In this document: positions 16,651 through 26,403 of the stretch, piece by piece | How the letters are laid out: every line of letters starts with the position of its first letter | How positions within the stretch are numbered: position 1 is the first letter of the stretch | Source of the DNA: Sulfurimonas sp. HSL3-2 | GTDB taxonomy: Bacteria; Campylobacterota; Campylobacteria; Campylobacterales; Sulfurimonadaceae | Assembly (NCBI RefSeq): GCF_039645965.1 | Contig: NZ_CP147917.1 | Coordinates: 62,001-126,000, forward strand | Reading direction: 5' to 3' | DNA length: 64,000 nucleotides | Notes under the pieces: model-generated | What the model was told of the DNA's origin: nothing | Databases searched by the model: none | The model's input: the letters and a program-made list of their open reading frames with translations, nothing else | Translations under genes and position numbers: made by a program

Positions 16651-19199
16651 TATGAAAGAGCCTTTGTTATGAAGTCGTTCGCGACCTCTTTAGCTTCAGG
16701 AAGCTTCGTTACATCTTTTCCGCCTGCTTGTGCGAAGTCAGGTCTTCCGCCTCCGCCTCCGCCAAGTACCGGAGCTACTATCTTGATCCAGTCGCCAGCT
16801 TTAACGCCTGAGTTTTTGATTCCCGCTGCGATGAGGACTTTGTCATCTTTTACCTGGAAAAGCATCGCACAGATAGATTCATGCTGGTTTTTAAGCTCAT
16901 CGATACGATCTTTGATATCACCTGCAGTGATCTGCTCGATCACGACTGCAGTCGAACCGATCATCTGCACGTCTATCTTCTCTTTTGAAGCGTTATGTGC
17001 TTCTACCAGTTCATGTTTAAGAGTATGAACCTGCTCTTTTAGTCTCTCTATCCCAGCTAAAAGGTCTTGGTTTTTCACACTCTCTTTTGCTACGTTTAGA
17101 GTGTGGCGCTGTGCTTTTAGGTAGTTGTACGCCGCATTTCCGCAGACCGCTTCGATACGTCTTACACCCGCACTGACACCGCTCTCTTTAGTGATGATGA
17201 ACGTTCCGATCTCAGTCGTGTTTTGTACGTGTGTCCCGCCGCAGAACTCGACAGATGCGTCACCGAAACTGACGACTCTTACTCTGTCGCCGTATTTTTC
17301 ACCGAACTGAGCTTTTGCTCCGCTGTTTTTCGCTTCTTCGATATCCATCTCTTTTGTCACACCTGCGATAGAGTGCATGATCTGGAAGTTTACCATCTCC
17401 TCGATCTGTGCTATCTCATCAGCAGTAAGTGCTTTTGGATGTGAAAAGTCGAATCTTAAACGTGTCGCTTCTACAAGTGAACCCGCTTGAGATATATGTG
17501 ATCCAAGAGTCTCGTAAAGCGCTGCGTGAAGCAGGTGAGTCGCAGAGTGGTGTTTTGTCACTTCGCCTCTTGATACATCGACTACGGCTTCAACTGTATC
17601 GCCTACATGTAAAGTGTTTGTTAATTCGATATGGCTTAAGATCAGTCCATGGAACTTTTTCGTGTCAAGTACGTTCGCATAACCCTTTAGCGTACCGATG
17701 TCTCCCGCTTGTCCACCGCTTTGCGCATAAAACGGAGAGTTGTCTAGAAGTACCCAGCCAGTGTGTGTCGCATGGATCTGCTCGACGTTTACAAAATCTT
17801 CACTAAGCAGTGCCAGGACTTTTGAACTGTATGAACGGTTCTCATATCCGACGAAACTGTTTTCTCCGAACTTCTCTAAAAGCGTTTTAAAGTCTCCCGC
17901 AGCATGTTCGTCTCCACTGCCTTTCCAAGCAGCTTTTGCGCGAGTTCTCTGCTCATCCATAAGAGAGTCAAAAGTTTCGACGTCAAGTTTAAGATGTTTC
18001 TCTTTTAACATATCTTCAGTAAGGTCAAGAGGGAAACCGAAAGTATCGTAAAGTTTAAATGCGACCTCTCCGCTAAAAATCTCTTTTGTGTTCTTTAACT
18101 CTTCGTTGAAAAGCTCTATCCCGGACTCGATAGTCTTAAAGAATCTTGCTTCTTCAAGTTCTATCTGCTCTTTTACGGCATCGGCTTTTTCAGCTAAGTA
18201 GCCATACTCTTTACCCATGATAGAGATAAGCGTATCGACAAGTTTGTACATAAACGGTTTTTTAAATCCTAAAAGGTACCCGTGGCGGACACCGCGGCGC
18301 AGGATTCTACGAAGCACATAACCGCGTCCCTCATTTGAGAAGTTTGTACCCTGAGCAAGCAGGAATGTCGCAGTACGGATATGGTCTGCGATAACTCTAA
18401 AAGACGCACCGCTTGCATAGACATACTCTTTACCTATCATCTGTGAGACCTGATTGATAAGAGGCATGAAAAGTGATGAACCGTAGTTGCTTGTCGCACC
18501 TTCAGTGATCGCGACAACACGCTCTAATCCCATACCTGTGTCGATAGACGGTTTTGGAAGAGGGTGAAGTTCCCCTTTTGCATTACGCTCATACTGCATG
18601 AAAACAAGGTTCCAGATCTCTAAGAATCTATCGCCTTCGCCGCCCATCTTGTCCTCAGGACCGTTAAAATGTTCTGCACCCTGATCGTAAAATATCTCGC
18701 TACACGGACCACACGGACCTGTATCTCCCATCTGCCAGAAGTTGTCATCATCGCCCAAACGCATGATACGCTCTTTTGCGATATGTTTTTGCCAGATAAG
18801 TTCAGCTTCGTCATCGCTTTCGTGAACCGTGACCCACAGCTTGTCTTTGTCTAGCTTTAGGACCTCTGTTATAAACTCCCATGCATAAGCTATAGCATCC
18901 TCTTTGAAGTAATCTCCGAAGCTGAAGTTTCCAAGCATCTCGAAAAAAGTATGGTGGCGTGCCGTATGTCCGACGTTTTCTAAGTCATTGTGTTTTCCAC
19001 CTGCACGGACACATGTCTGGCATGATGTCGCACGAGGATTAGCCGGAACAGGGACTTCCCCTGTAAAGATCGATTTAAACGGAACCATACCGGCATTGTT
19101 AAACAGCAACGTCGCGTCATCCGGGACTAGAGGAGCACTCGCTACTCTTGCATGATTTTTTGATTCAAAAAATTTTAAAAACTCTTCTCTGATGTCCAT
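16650..19199 (-). CDS. alaS: Alanyl-tRNA synthetase
   Basis: Class II synthetase with an editing domain. N-terminal catalytic core (about 1-350): [29 protein letters not shown] and GMGLERVVA. Editing domain: [12 protein letters not shown] and CGGTH supply the zinc ligands. C-Ala domain: [15 protein letters not shown]. The frame is open to an ATG at 19208, but GGA at 19209-19211 fits the ATG at 19199 (9-base spacing), giving 849 aa. First gene of an alaS - copD-like - maf operon. Confidence 0.96.
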   Translation of the reverse strand: MDIREEFLKFFESKNHARVASAPLVPDDATLLFNNAGMVPFKSIFTGEVPVPANPRATSCQTCVRAGGKHNDLENVGHTARHHTFFEMLGNFSFGDYFKEDAIAYAWEFITEVLKLDKDKLWVTVHESDDEAELIWQKHIAKERIMRLGDDDNFWQMGDTGPCGPCSEIFYDQGAEHFNGPEDKMGGEGDRFLEIWNLVFMQYERNAKGELHPLPKPSIDTGMGLERVVAITEGATSNYGSSLFMPLINQVSQMIGKEYVYASGASFRVIADHIRTATFLLAQGTNFSNEGRGYVLRRILRRGVRHGYLLGFKKPFMYKLVDTLISIMGKEYGYLAEKADAVKEQIELEEARFFKTIESGIELFNEELKNTKEIFSGEVAFKLYDTFGFPLDLTEDMLKEKHLKLDVETFDSLMDEQRTRAKAAWKGSGDEHAAGDFKTLLEKFGENSFVGYENRSYSSKVLALLSEDFVNVEQIHATHTGWVLLDNSPFYAQSGGQAGDIGTLKGYANVLDTKKFHGLILSHIELTNTLHVGDTVEAVVDVSRGEVTKHHSATHLLHAALYETLGSHISQAGSLVEATRLRFDFSHPKALTADEIAQIEEMVNFQIMHSIAGVTKEMDIEEAKNSGAKAQFGEKYGDRVRVVSFGDASVEFCGGTHVQNTTEIGTFIITKESGVSAGVRRIEAVCGNAAYNYLKAQRHTLNVAKESVKNQDLLAGIERLKEQVHTLKHELVEAHNASKEKIDVQMIGSTAVVIEQITAGDIKDRIDELKNQHESICAMLFQVKDDKVLIAAGIKNSGVKAGDWIKIVAPVLGGGGGGRPDFAQAGGKDVTKLPEAKEVANDFITKALS

Positions 19200-19378
19200 A
19201 ATAGTCATTCCACATGTAAAATTGCGCGATTATATCTTATTTGCAATTAATCTTTTATATAATATTGCATATAATAGAGGCAAAGCTAACTTGAAATGGT
19301 TAAATTTGTTTGATAAAATGAGTAAAGTTCTTCTATGACAATAGATAAATTTTGTTAGAACTTTATGAAGGAAAAATG

Positions 19379-20620
19379 ATGGAAAACGTATATCTTGGAC
19401 GCCAGCCGATAGTAGACAGCAACTCTTCTATATGTGCTTATGAGATCTTGTATAGAGATAAAAACAAAAAGAGTAATACCGGTGATGACAGGCATGCTAG
19501 CGCTTCTGTCATAAACAGTATTTTAAACGTTTTTGGAACAAAATCTTTACTCGGCGAGTATAAAGCTTTTATACAGATAGATGACAAGTTTTTAATGCAT
19601 GATATCGTTTTTACCATTCCAAAAGAGTTTTTTATATTCTCTCTTATTTCTAAGATCGAGATGACAGAAAAAGTGCTAGAGAGAGTCCAGCAGCTTCATG
19701 CTAAAGGGTATGAACTCTGTATAAATGATATCGATTTAAGAAATGTCGGTAAATACAAATCCGTTTTAAAAGAGCTGTCATATATAAAGATCGATTTTGA
19801 ATTTGAGATGCCTGCAAATGCAAAAGAGTTGATCGAAAAGATAAAATCATACGGTATTAAGATCATCGCTACAAAAATAGAGACTACAAAAAAATATGAA
19901 CTGGCAAAGGAGCTTGGCTGTGACTGGTTTGAAGGATACTTTTTTGCAGAACCAAAAATAGTAGAAAACGCGGTATACGAGCCGTCGCAGTTTCATATAC
20001 TCAAGCTTTACAATCTTCTTTTACAAGATGTCAACATCGATGAGATCACGAAAGAGTTTGAGGATAATCATGAGGTGACAGTAAAACTGCTTCGTTTTAT
20101 AAACTCCGGTGCTTTTCACTTTAGACAAAGACTCTCCTCTATTCATCATATCTTAGTCTTAGTCGGACGCGTACCGCTTGCCCAATGGCTGATGCTGATG
20201 ATCTATTCAAAGTCAGTCTCTAAAGATGAGACGAAATCACCGTTGATGCTTATGGTCAAATATAGAACGGAACTGATGCAAAACATCTTGAAAGTCGTCG
20301 ATCCGACAGCCGGAACTAACATGTTAGGCGAAGCATACTTTGTCGGCGTATTGTCACTTATAGATACTGTTTTCGGTGTTAAACTTGAAACGATACTCGA
20401 TGATATGCATATCTCCGATGAAGTGAAAAATGCGATACTTTTCGATGAGGGGATATTGGGTGAGATATTCTCTTTAGTGCGTGATATTGAGGCTTTTGAT
20501 ACTCAGGCGATATCGGAATTTGAAGAGAGATATTTTTTACATGACAATGTCATCAAAAATATCGTTCTTCAGGGTATAAAAGATGTAAACAGTTTTGAAA
20601 ACCCTAGTCTGTCAAACTAG
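19379..20620 (+). CDS. EAL-HDOD (YuxH-type) regulatory protein with degenerate EAL domain
   Basis: The N-terminal ~200 residues form an EAL-like domain in which the catalytic EAL triplet reads EIL (CAYEILYRDKNK) and downstream metal-binding motifs are not recognisable, so c-di-GMP hydrolysis is unlikely. The C-terminal HDOD domain (about 205-400) has KLLRFINSGAFHFRQRLSSIHHILVL. Such proteins act as signalling adaptors, sometimes c-di-GMP binders, in motility and surface attachment. Start: GAAGGAA at 19367-19373 precedes two adjacent ATGs (19376, 19379); the second has the better spacing. The frame is open further upstream to a TTG at 19352. Monocistronic. Confidence 0.88.
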   Translation: MENVYLGRQPIVDSNSSICAYEILYRDKNKKSNTGDDRHASASVINSILNVFGTKSLLGEYKAFIQIDDKFLMHDIVFTIPKEFFIFSLISKIEMTEKVLERVQQLHAKGYELCINDIDLRNVGKYKSVLKELSYIKIDFEFEMPANAKELIEKIKSYGIKIIATKIETTKKYELAKELGCDWFEGYFFAEPKIVENAVYEPSQFHILKLYNLLLQDVNIDEITKEFEDNHEVTVKLLRFINSGAFHFRQRLSSIHHILVLVGRVPLAQWLMLMIYSKSVSKDETKSPLMLMVKYRTELMQNILKVVDPTAGTNMLGEAYFVGVLSLIDTVFGVKLETILDDMHISDEVKNAILFDEGILGEIFSLVRDIEAFDTQAISEFEERYFLHDNVIKNIVLQGIKDVNSFENPSLSN

Positions 20621-20624
20621 AAGT

Positions 20625-22040
20625 TTAGTTTATAACGACTGATTTTATCTCAGTCATCTCCTCTATAGCAAAGCGGGGGCCTTCTCGTCCGACACCGCTT
20701 AGTTTTACACCGCCGTACGGCTGGATATCAAATCTCAGTGTCGGCATATCGTTGATAATTATCCCGCCGGCATCAAGTTCATCTATCGCGCGTTTTGCAA
20801 GTGAGAGGTCATTTGTAAATACCGAGAACTGCAGTCCGTAAGGAGAGTCGTTCATCTTGTCTCTTGCCGTCTCAAAATCATCCACTTTTATAAGCGAGAC
20901 GATAGGGGCGAATACCTCTTCGCAGACTATTTTCATCTCGTCCGTCACGTCAGCCATAACACACGGATAGAACAGTCTTCCTTCACTTTTTACTGTAAGC
21001 AGAGACGAGGCTCCTTCGCTTATGGCACTCTCCACCCAGTTCTTAGCTCTGCTTACGGCGTCTTCATCTATTAACGGTCCCATAAAGGTATCGTCGTCAT
21101 ACGGCGAACCGACTACAAGTTTTTTTGTCGCCTCAGCCATTTTTTTAGCAAACTCGTCATAGATCCCGCTGTTTACGTAGATGCGTTGCAAAGAGATACA
21201 TACCTGTCCCGAGTTTACAAAAGCACCGATGGCACATTTACCGGCAGCCAGATCAAGGTCAGCTGTACGGTCGATGTATGTCGCCGCATTTCCTCCAAGC
21301 TCAAGGCTTACTTTTTTTATTCCGGCATTTTTGGTGATGATATTTCCTACAGGCACGCTTCCCGTGAAGCTTACGACTCTTGGAATATCACTTGTGATAA
21401 GCGCACTTCCCACCTCTGCATCGCCGTAGACTACACTTAGTGCATCTTTAACGGCGTATTTACTCTCTATAAAGAGCTTTGCAAACTTGTAAGCCGTCAG
21501 AGGTGCTTCGGGTGTCGGTTTTAACACGACTGCATTACCCGCGACTAATGCAGGAGCAAGTTTATGGGCTACAAGATTAAGAGGAAAATTAAACGGTGTG
21601 ATCGCCACGACGACACCTGCAGGCTCACGCGTAAAGTAGGAGATGGATTTTCTTCCGCTTGGCATCGCATCGGTGTTTATCGTCTCGCCGTGCATAGTCC
21701 TCATCGTCTCTGCACTAAGCGTGATGGTCTCGATGGCGCGTTCGACCTCTATGCGAGAAAAAGTGATGGGTTTACCCACTTCATCGGTTATGGTACGTGC
21801 GATATCCTCTTTATTCTCACGCAGTTTATCCGCAACGTCTAGAAGCCAAGAACATCTTTGTGAAAGTGTCGATCTTTTGGCCTCTTTGGCTGCGTTTTGA
21901 GCGATAGCAAGAGCTTTTAGCGCATCATCTGCATCACATACGGGTGCAGTGCTTACGACTTCTCCGTTAAACGGACTACATCTTTGAGACAGTTTTTCTT
22001 TTGCGGCTTCCAAAGAGCCAAAATAGATCTTTGCTTCCAT
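20625..22040 (-). CDS. NAD(P)-dependent aldehyde dehydrogenase
   Basis: The 471-residue protein is a normal ALDH-superfamily member. NFPLNLVAHKLAPAL holds the conserved Asn; VSLELGG contains the general base Glu; NSGQVCISLQR contains the catalytic Cys; ICEEVFAPIV lies near the cofactor site. GQVCISLQR resembles lactaldehyde/glycolaldehyde- or succinate-semialdehyde-type enzymes more than GAPN, but the substrate cannot be fixed from sequence alone. It begins 10 bases before the DUF481 gene ends, read in the transcript order DUF481 gene then ALDH, so it may be co-transcribed with it. Confidence 0.88.
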   Translation of the reverse strand: MEAKIYFGSLEAAKEKLSQRCSPFNGEVVSTAPVCDADDALKALAIAQNAAKEAKRSTLSQRCSWLLDVADKLRENKEDIARTITDEVGKPITFSRIEVERAIETITLSAETMRTMHGETINTDAMPSGRKSISYFTREPAGVVVAITPFNFPLNLVAHKLAPALVAGNAVVLKPTPEAPLTAYKFAKLFIESKYAVKDALSVVYGDAEVGSALITSDIPRVVSFTGSVPVGNIITKNAGIKKVSLELGGNAATYIDRTADLDLAAGKCAIGAFVNSGQVCISLQRIYVNSGIYDEFAKKMAEATKKLVVGSPYDDDTFMGPLIDEDAVSRAKNWVESAISEGASSLLTVKSEGRLFYPCVMADVTDEMKIVCEEVFAPIVSLIKVDDFETARDKMNDSPYGLQFSVFTNDLSLAKRAIDELDAGGIIINDMPTLRFDIQPYGGVKLSGVGREGPRFAIEEMTEIKSVVIN

Positions 22041-22050
22041 GGTTTCCCTC

Positions 22051-22797
22051 CTAAAACTTATATACTAAACTTGTAGTTTGTGTAAAATCCTCTTTTTTGA
22101 CACCGACCGCCGGTTTAGAATCTACATCGTAATAGACTTTTATCGATGCATACAGCTCTTCATAAACGTGAACACGCAGTTCCAAACCGTTTGAGATGAT
22201 ATAGTCATCGATCGCATCTATTTTTGGCTGATAATATCCTACGTAAGCGATACTGGAGTCTTCGCCGAGTTTTCTGCTGTATGACAGATAGAGATTTGCT
22301 CTGCCGTTGTCTTCGGTCGGATCGACAGCGGTAGTGTAATCTATATGCTCGTAAAAAGCACCTACGCCTATATATGCACTGGCTGTAAGTTTATCCAAAA
22401 TATGAAAACGAAATCCACCGCCTGTTAAAAATCTTTCCTCGATCTTTGTAAACTCGTTTGTCTGTGATTGTGCAAAGAGTTCCCAGTTAATATCTTTTTG
22501 TGCATCAAATGTATGGATGTATCTTAGATGTGCATAGGTCTTATTCGTGTTTTTAACACCCGAAGCTTCTGCATAGTTGGCAGATACTTCACCCCAAGTC
22601 ACATAGCTTGCATTGTTATCATAAAGGACTCTTGCGCCGCCTTTGTACTCGTCTTTTTCTGTATTTCCACGTTTTGTCTCTAAAGATGCTTCAATTTCTC
22701 CGCTTATTCCAGGGTTCTTCCCGATCTCGACGGGTGCTATAGAAACGACAGCATGTGAAAGTGCTAAACATGAAAGCAGTAGCAGTAAGTAACGCAT
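22051..22797 (-). CDS. DUF481-type outer membrane protein
   Basis: Signal peptide MRYLLLLLSCLALSHAVV, then a 230-residue beta-rich protein ending TTSLVYKF. The early segment GISGEIEASLETKRGNTEKDEY matches the opening of DUF481 (YdiY-like, salt-induced outer membrane) proteins, where a glycine-rich strand is followed by a T/RGNTx turn. Pairs of strands end in aromatic residues throughout. No enzymatic motif. It is separated from the lipoprotein operon upstream by a hairpin-containing 110-base gap, and is followed closely by the aldehyde dehydrogenase gene. Confidence 0.65.
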   Translation of the reverse strand: MRYLLLLLSCLALSHAVVSIAPVEIGKNPGISGEIEASLETKRGNTEKDEYKGGARVLYDNNASYVTWGEVSANYAEASGVKNTNKTYAHLRYIHTFDAQKDINWELFAQSQTNEFTKIEERFLTGGGFRFHILDKLTASAYIGVGAFYEHIDYTTAVDPTEDNGRANLYLSYSRKLGEDSSIAYVGYYQPKIDAIDDYIISNGLELRVHVYEELYASIKVYYDVDSKPAVGVKKEDFTQTTSLVYKF

Positions 22798-22873
22798 TGA
22801 TATCCTTTGTAAAAATTTCGAGATTGTACTAAAACAGAGATTTGAGTATGCTAAGAGAGAGGTTTAGAGTTTC

Positions 22874-22901
22874 CATGTAAGCCAAGATTTATGCTTACAT
22901 G
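22874..22901. terminator. Palindrome-based hairpin after the lipoprotein operon
   Basis: CATGTAAGC (22874-22882) and GCTTACATG (22893-22901) form a perfect 9-bp stem with a 10-base loop, 6 bases past the stop of the LPP20-like gene. The right arm carries one of the TTACATGTAA palindromes (22895-22904). There is no T-tract on the minus strand, so it may stabilise or process the transcript rather than end it. Confidence 0.45.
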
Positions 22902-22907
22902 TAAAGG

Positions 22908-23930
22908 TTATCTTTTTTGATTTCCGTTGGTGATAAAGTGGATGATCCCCTCGCGGGCTATGATATCCTCATATTTTTTTGTGCGCGATATGGCGTCTTC
23001 AAATCCGTCAGGTGAACCTGATTTTGTTTTGACAACAGCGTTTGAGACACGTTTGCCTGTTTTATCATAAGCCTCTATAGTCGTCGTCCTAAGCGCCCAC
23101 GTCATTTTCGCAAACTGCGGGTTTGCAGAGGCAATATGTTTTTCGACTGCTTTTGTTCTTATCTTGATCAGGACATTATATATCTTATCGCTGAACTTGA
23201 AGTTTTCAAGACTTAGTTCCGAACGCACTAAAGATGCTAAAGATTTTGAGTTCTCATCTGCCTGGATCTTAAAGACAAGGTTGTTTTGAGCCTCTCGTAT
23301 CTCTTTTGTGTACATCTTGTATCTGTTAAGGTATACGGAGTCTTGGAAATTTGGTTTTATGATTTTGATAATTGGGAAATAGTTGTCGGTCTCATTTAAA
23401 AGATCATTGATCTTGTTACTGAGTTTTAGTTTTTCAAAAACGGTAGAACCTGAGAATATATCCCATTCATTCATGATCTTTTCATCTACTTTCTTTAGTT
23501 TTGTGATGTACGTACGCGCGAGTTCTTCTCTGTCCACTTTAACCAAGACATGCCATGCTGTACCGTCGTTATAGCTATCTTCGATCCCGACGTTAGAGTA
23601 CTCTATCTCTTTTGCTTTTGTCACGACATCTTGTTTTACTTTACTTAGCACCTCTTCATCATTACCCAGTCTTGAAGCCGAAAGACTTGAACTAAATGTC
23701 GAGTTGACCGATACGGAGATGCGAGAGGAGATGTCTGCAAGGGCACTGTTTTTAGCGTCGGTCTGTGTCTTACCGTCGCCTACGCCATAGTAGTATCTAG
23801 AGGTATCACCAGGCGGTGAGCTTACCCAAGCGGCACTCGCCGCATTTTGTTGTTCAGATATAGATGCACCGTTACATGATGCAAATATAAATAATCCTAA
23901 AAGTATTACAACCGCTTTGATCTGTCTCAC
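22908..23930 (-). CDS. LPP20-family lipoprotein
   Basis: A lipoprotein-like signal (MRQIKAVVILLGLFIFASC, lipidated Cys probably at 19; the -3 residue is Phe, slightly off consensus) precedes an LPP20-type domain: WVSSPPGDTSRYYYGVGDGKTQTDAKNSALADISSRIS (only the general pattern is described), in which a WV-x-PP strand is followed by Y-x-GVG and a helix of alternating Ala residues. LPP20 is an abundant Helicobacter pylori outer membrane lipoprotein. A C-terminal ~150-residue part is less recognisable. Third gene of a lipoprotein operon; it starts 24 bases after the preceding gene. Confidence 0.75.
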   Translation of the reverse strand: MRQIKAVVILLGLFIFASCNGASISEQQNAASAAWVSSPPGDTSRYYYGVGDGKTQTDAKNSALADISSRISVSVNSTFSSSLSASRLGNDEEVLSKVKQDVVTKAKEIEYSNVGIEDSYNDGTAWHVLVKVDREELARTYITKLKKVDEKIMNEWDIFSGSTVFEKLKLSNKINDLLNETDNYFPIIKIIKPNFQDSVYLNRYKMYTKEIREAQNNLVFKIQADENSKSLASLVRSELSLENFKFSDKIYNVLIKIRTKAVEKHIASANPQFAKMTWALRTTTIEAYDKTGKRVSNAVVKTKSGSPDGFEDAISRTKKYEDIIAREGIIHFITNGNQKR

Positions 23931-23954
23931 ATTGTCTCCTTTAGTATTTCACCC

Positions 23955-25298
23955 TTATTTCGTATCTTCTGAAACAGGTGTTTCCTCTTCACTGTTTTTT
24001 TTCTCATCTTCAGCTGCCGCTTTATCCGCTTCAGCTTTCGCCTCTGCCGCTTCTACGATGATACTTGTTATATCCTCATACTTTTCAGCAAGTACTGCCT
24101 GTTTATGTGCGTAGTATGTACCGATACCGATATTTGGCAAGAAGTATATAGCATTTTTAACCAAACGTTCTATACGTATTTTAAATTTTTCGGCGTATCT
24201 TGGAAATCTTGCCGCAGCGATCGCTAAAGACTGAAGCTCTTTGGGAAAGTTTTGAATGATCGGCTGACCTGCTATGTTTGATATAGCGACGCCAAAAGCA
24301 GAGTATGCTTCCGTTGCACCGGTTTGTATCTCTTTTGAGACCAGATTCACATTTTTAGCAAGTTTTATCTGATCTTCATCGAGTCTGATGTCGGATTTCA
24401 GTGCAGTCGTAGCATCATCCAAAAGCGTAAAGTAGATCTTCTCTTTTTCATCTGCATCTGCTTTTGCCTGAGAGAGTTCGGTTTCGATCTGAGCGAGTCT
24501 GTCATTGATATTTACTCTCTCTTCATGACTGAGTGAAGATTTTTTTGATGTACCTGTTTGAGTAAGCATCCCTTTTAGTTTTGCCTGCAATGAGCCCTTT
24601 TCACCCTCTAATCCGGCGGTATTAGCATACGCTTTTAACATATCGTCTCTGGCAAGTTTGAGATCTTTTTGATAGTTTGTCGGCGTCAGGGAGATAAGTG
24701 CATCGCCGAGAGTCTCATACACATCGGTAGTCCCCGCCTCTACCATCTTCATCTTTCCGTCTTTAAAATCAAGAAAGCTCTCTAATGATGAGTCGAATTT
24801 AAACGGATCAGGCCAGTTTGAACGGTCTTTTCCATAAAGGATGATGATCTTTTGGATCGCTCTGTACGTAAGCGGTGAGATAGGGTCAGATACAGTCCCT
24901 GCAATAGCTCCCATATCAAAACCTGCTGCTTTGCTTAGCGCGTTCATTCCCCCTGAACTGCCAAGCATCTTACGCTGAATAGGTTCACTGTAGCGTATGG
25001 TCGAGTAGTAAGGGCCGTTTTTAAGAGCACGCACGATGATCTTCGCTTGCGCATCACTGATATCAGCAGCGACCTGCGCAGGCCATAGGGCGTCGCCCGA
25101 GATAGGCATCTTCATAGCCATGATATTGTTCTCACGTACGATAGTCATCCCTACGGCGACACGATTTGCCTGTTTCTCGAGAGTAGGGACTTCGACTTGA
25201 CTTGCCAGTCCCTCTTTTAACGTACTACATCCCGTCATACTCATTAAGAGCGCTACAGTTACCCCCGCTTGAATCGTTACAGATCTTAATTTAACCAT
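23955..25298 (-). CDS. Lipoprotein of unknown function with central coiled coil
   Basis: Not recognised. The signal peptide ends in a good lipobox, SMTGC (Cys at residue 24). The 447-residue protein has a coiled-coil-like stretch at about 255-300 (RLAQIETELSQAKADADEKEKIY), a hydrophobic patch around residue 395 (AIYFLPNIGIGTYY) and a low-complexity acidic tail (KAEADKAAAEDEKKNSEEE). It starts 24 bases after the stop of the upstream lipoprotein gene. Three successive lipoprotein genes suggest one envelope complex; this is inference. Confidence 0.6.
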   Translation of the reverse strand: MVKLRSVTIQAGVTVALLMSMTGCSTLKEGLASQVEVPTLEKQANRVAVGMTIVRENNIMAMKMPISGDALWPAQVAADISDAQAKIIVRALKNGPYYSTIRYSEPIQRKMLGSSGGMNALSKAAGFDMGAIAGTVSDPISPLTYRAIQKIIILYGKDRSNWPDPFKFDSSLESFLDFKDGKMKMVEAGTTDVYETLGDALISLTPTNYQKDLKLARDDMLKAYANTAGLEGEKGSLQAKLKGMLTQTGTSKKSSLSHEERVNINDRLAQIETELSQAKADADEKEKIYFTLLDDATTALKSDIRLDEDQIKLAKNVNLVSKEIQTGATEAYSAFGVAISNIAGQPIIQNFPKELQSLAIAAARFPRYAEKFKIRIERLVKNAIYFLPNIGIGTYYAHKQAVLAEKYEDITSIIVEAAEAKAEADKAAAEDEKKNSEEETPVSEDTK

Positions 25299-25322
25299 TT
25301 ACTCTTCCCTTTTTTGGTCATT

Positions 25323-26261
25323 TTATTCAAACTCGTCAGTAGATGTTCCCATCTCTCCGCTTCTGTTTTTGATCAGTCCCTGATTTTTTGCATCTTGTGA
25401 TTTTGTTTTTTCCAGAAGTTCGTAAAAGTTGTCAAATCTTGCTTTTGCAGAGATGACAAGTTCGTCTTTTGAACCGCCTCTGCTGAGAGCCATGTTGTAG
25501 TACTCATCCGCTTTTTCCAGTCCGCTCAGATTTTCGGTCATGCTTGCCTGCGCTTCATAAAGGATCGCCAGATCATAGTAAAAGTTCATATCGCGAGTTC
25601 CTTTGTACTTTTCCATAGCTCTTATAGCACCGTTATAGTTTCTGCGTTTAGCGTAGTCTATAGCATATGCGATATCATCTGGAAGCGGCTTGAACTCTCT
25701 TAGCTGAAATGTTTTCAGCGGCGAAATGTCCGATACGAAATCCTCTACGACATCTTTTGCCGCTTGAGATGCAAGTTCGGACTCCGAAGGCAGCTTGAGA
25801 GGGTCTTTTGATTGGCGGTTTTTTACAGCCGTATATGATTTGGACAAGAACTCCTCAGCAGCGCGTGAAAGTGTAAAACTCACTTCAAGCTCCACTGAAC
25901 GTTTGTTCGCAGTAGACTTATACTGGTAGTTGTTTATACTCATGATCAAAACGACATCATTCTCTCCAGCGATGGGGTTTAGTGCGATGAAGTTCGTCTG
26001 CGTGAGTTTGGCTTTGATATTGTCTATAAGATAGTTTTTCATCTTCGGTATAGTTCTTTTGATGTTGAGGACATCAGGATTTATAGCGATAGCCAGATAA
26101 GCACCTTCAGGGATCTCATCATCTTTTGTGACCATCTTTTTGATCTTTGCTTCTTCACGCGGCGGCGAGTATGACGGTATGGTGATTTTCGCTCCCGTGG
26201 CACATCCTGTGATAAGAAACGCACTCAGACTAAATGCCAAGACTAGGTATTTTCGGTACAA
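25323..26261 (-). CDS. Lipoprotein with C-terminal TPR-like region
   Basis: Not assigned to a named family. Signal and lipobox are clear: ...FLITGC with Cys at residue 19. The N-terminal part (about 30-190) alternates strands and helices like LpoB/CsgG-type periplasmic domains (YLAIAINPDVLNIKRT, DVVLIMSINNYQY). The C-terminal part (195-290) has TPR-like helices (AIDYAKRRNYNGAIRAME, ADEYYNMALSRGG). The start is a TTG at 26261 fixed by AAAGGAG with 6-base spacing. First gene of the lipoprotein operon, with a possible Fur box 19 bases upstream. Confidence 0.65.
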   Translation of the reverse strand: MYRKYLVLAFSLSAFLITGCATGAKITIPSYSPPREEAKIKKMVTKDDEIPEGAYLAIAINPDVLNIKRTIPKMKNYLIDNIKAKLTQTNFIALNPIAGENDVVLIMSINNYQYKSTANKRSVELEVSFTLSRAAEEFLSKSYTAVKNRQSKDPLKLPSESELASQAAKDVVEDFVSDISPLKTFQLREFKPLPDDIAYAIDYAKRRNYNGAIRAMEKYKGTRDMNFYYDLAILYEAQASMTENLSGLEKADEYYNMALSRGGSKDELVISAKARFDNFYELLEKTKSQDAKNQGLIKNRSGEMGTSTDEFE

Positions 26262-26279
26262 AATGATCTCCTTTATAAG

Positions 26280-26296
26280 TAATGCTAATAATTATT
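26280..26296. promoter_or_regulatory. Possible Fur box ahead of the lipoprotein operon
   Basis: TAATGCTAATAATTATT agrees with positions 3-19 of the E. coli Fur consensus at 14 of 17 bases and is partly palindromic. It lies 19 bases upstream of the TTG start of the first lipoprotein gene. Iron control is a hypothesis. Confidence 0.35.
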
Positions 26297-26403
26297 AACA
26301 AGTATAGTTTGTTCAGATTTAAATACGACTGAAAAAGATATAAATGCACTGCAATCTTAAAAGATAGTTTTGATACACTACAAAAAATGTTTTAGAAGAT
26401 CTC

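Noticed and set aside
17125-18051. Several overlapping plus-strand open frames opposite alaS
   Set aside because: They lie wholly antisense to a well-conserved alaS, have no SD or family resemblance and follow its codon periodicity.
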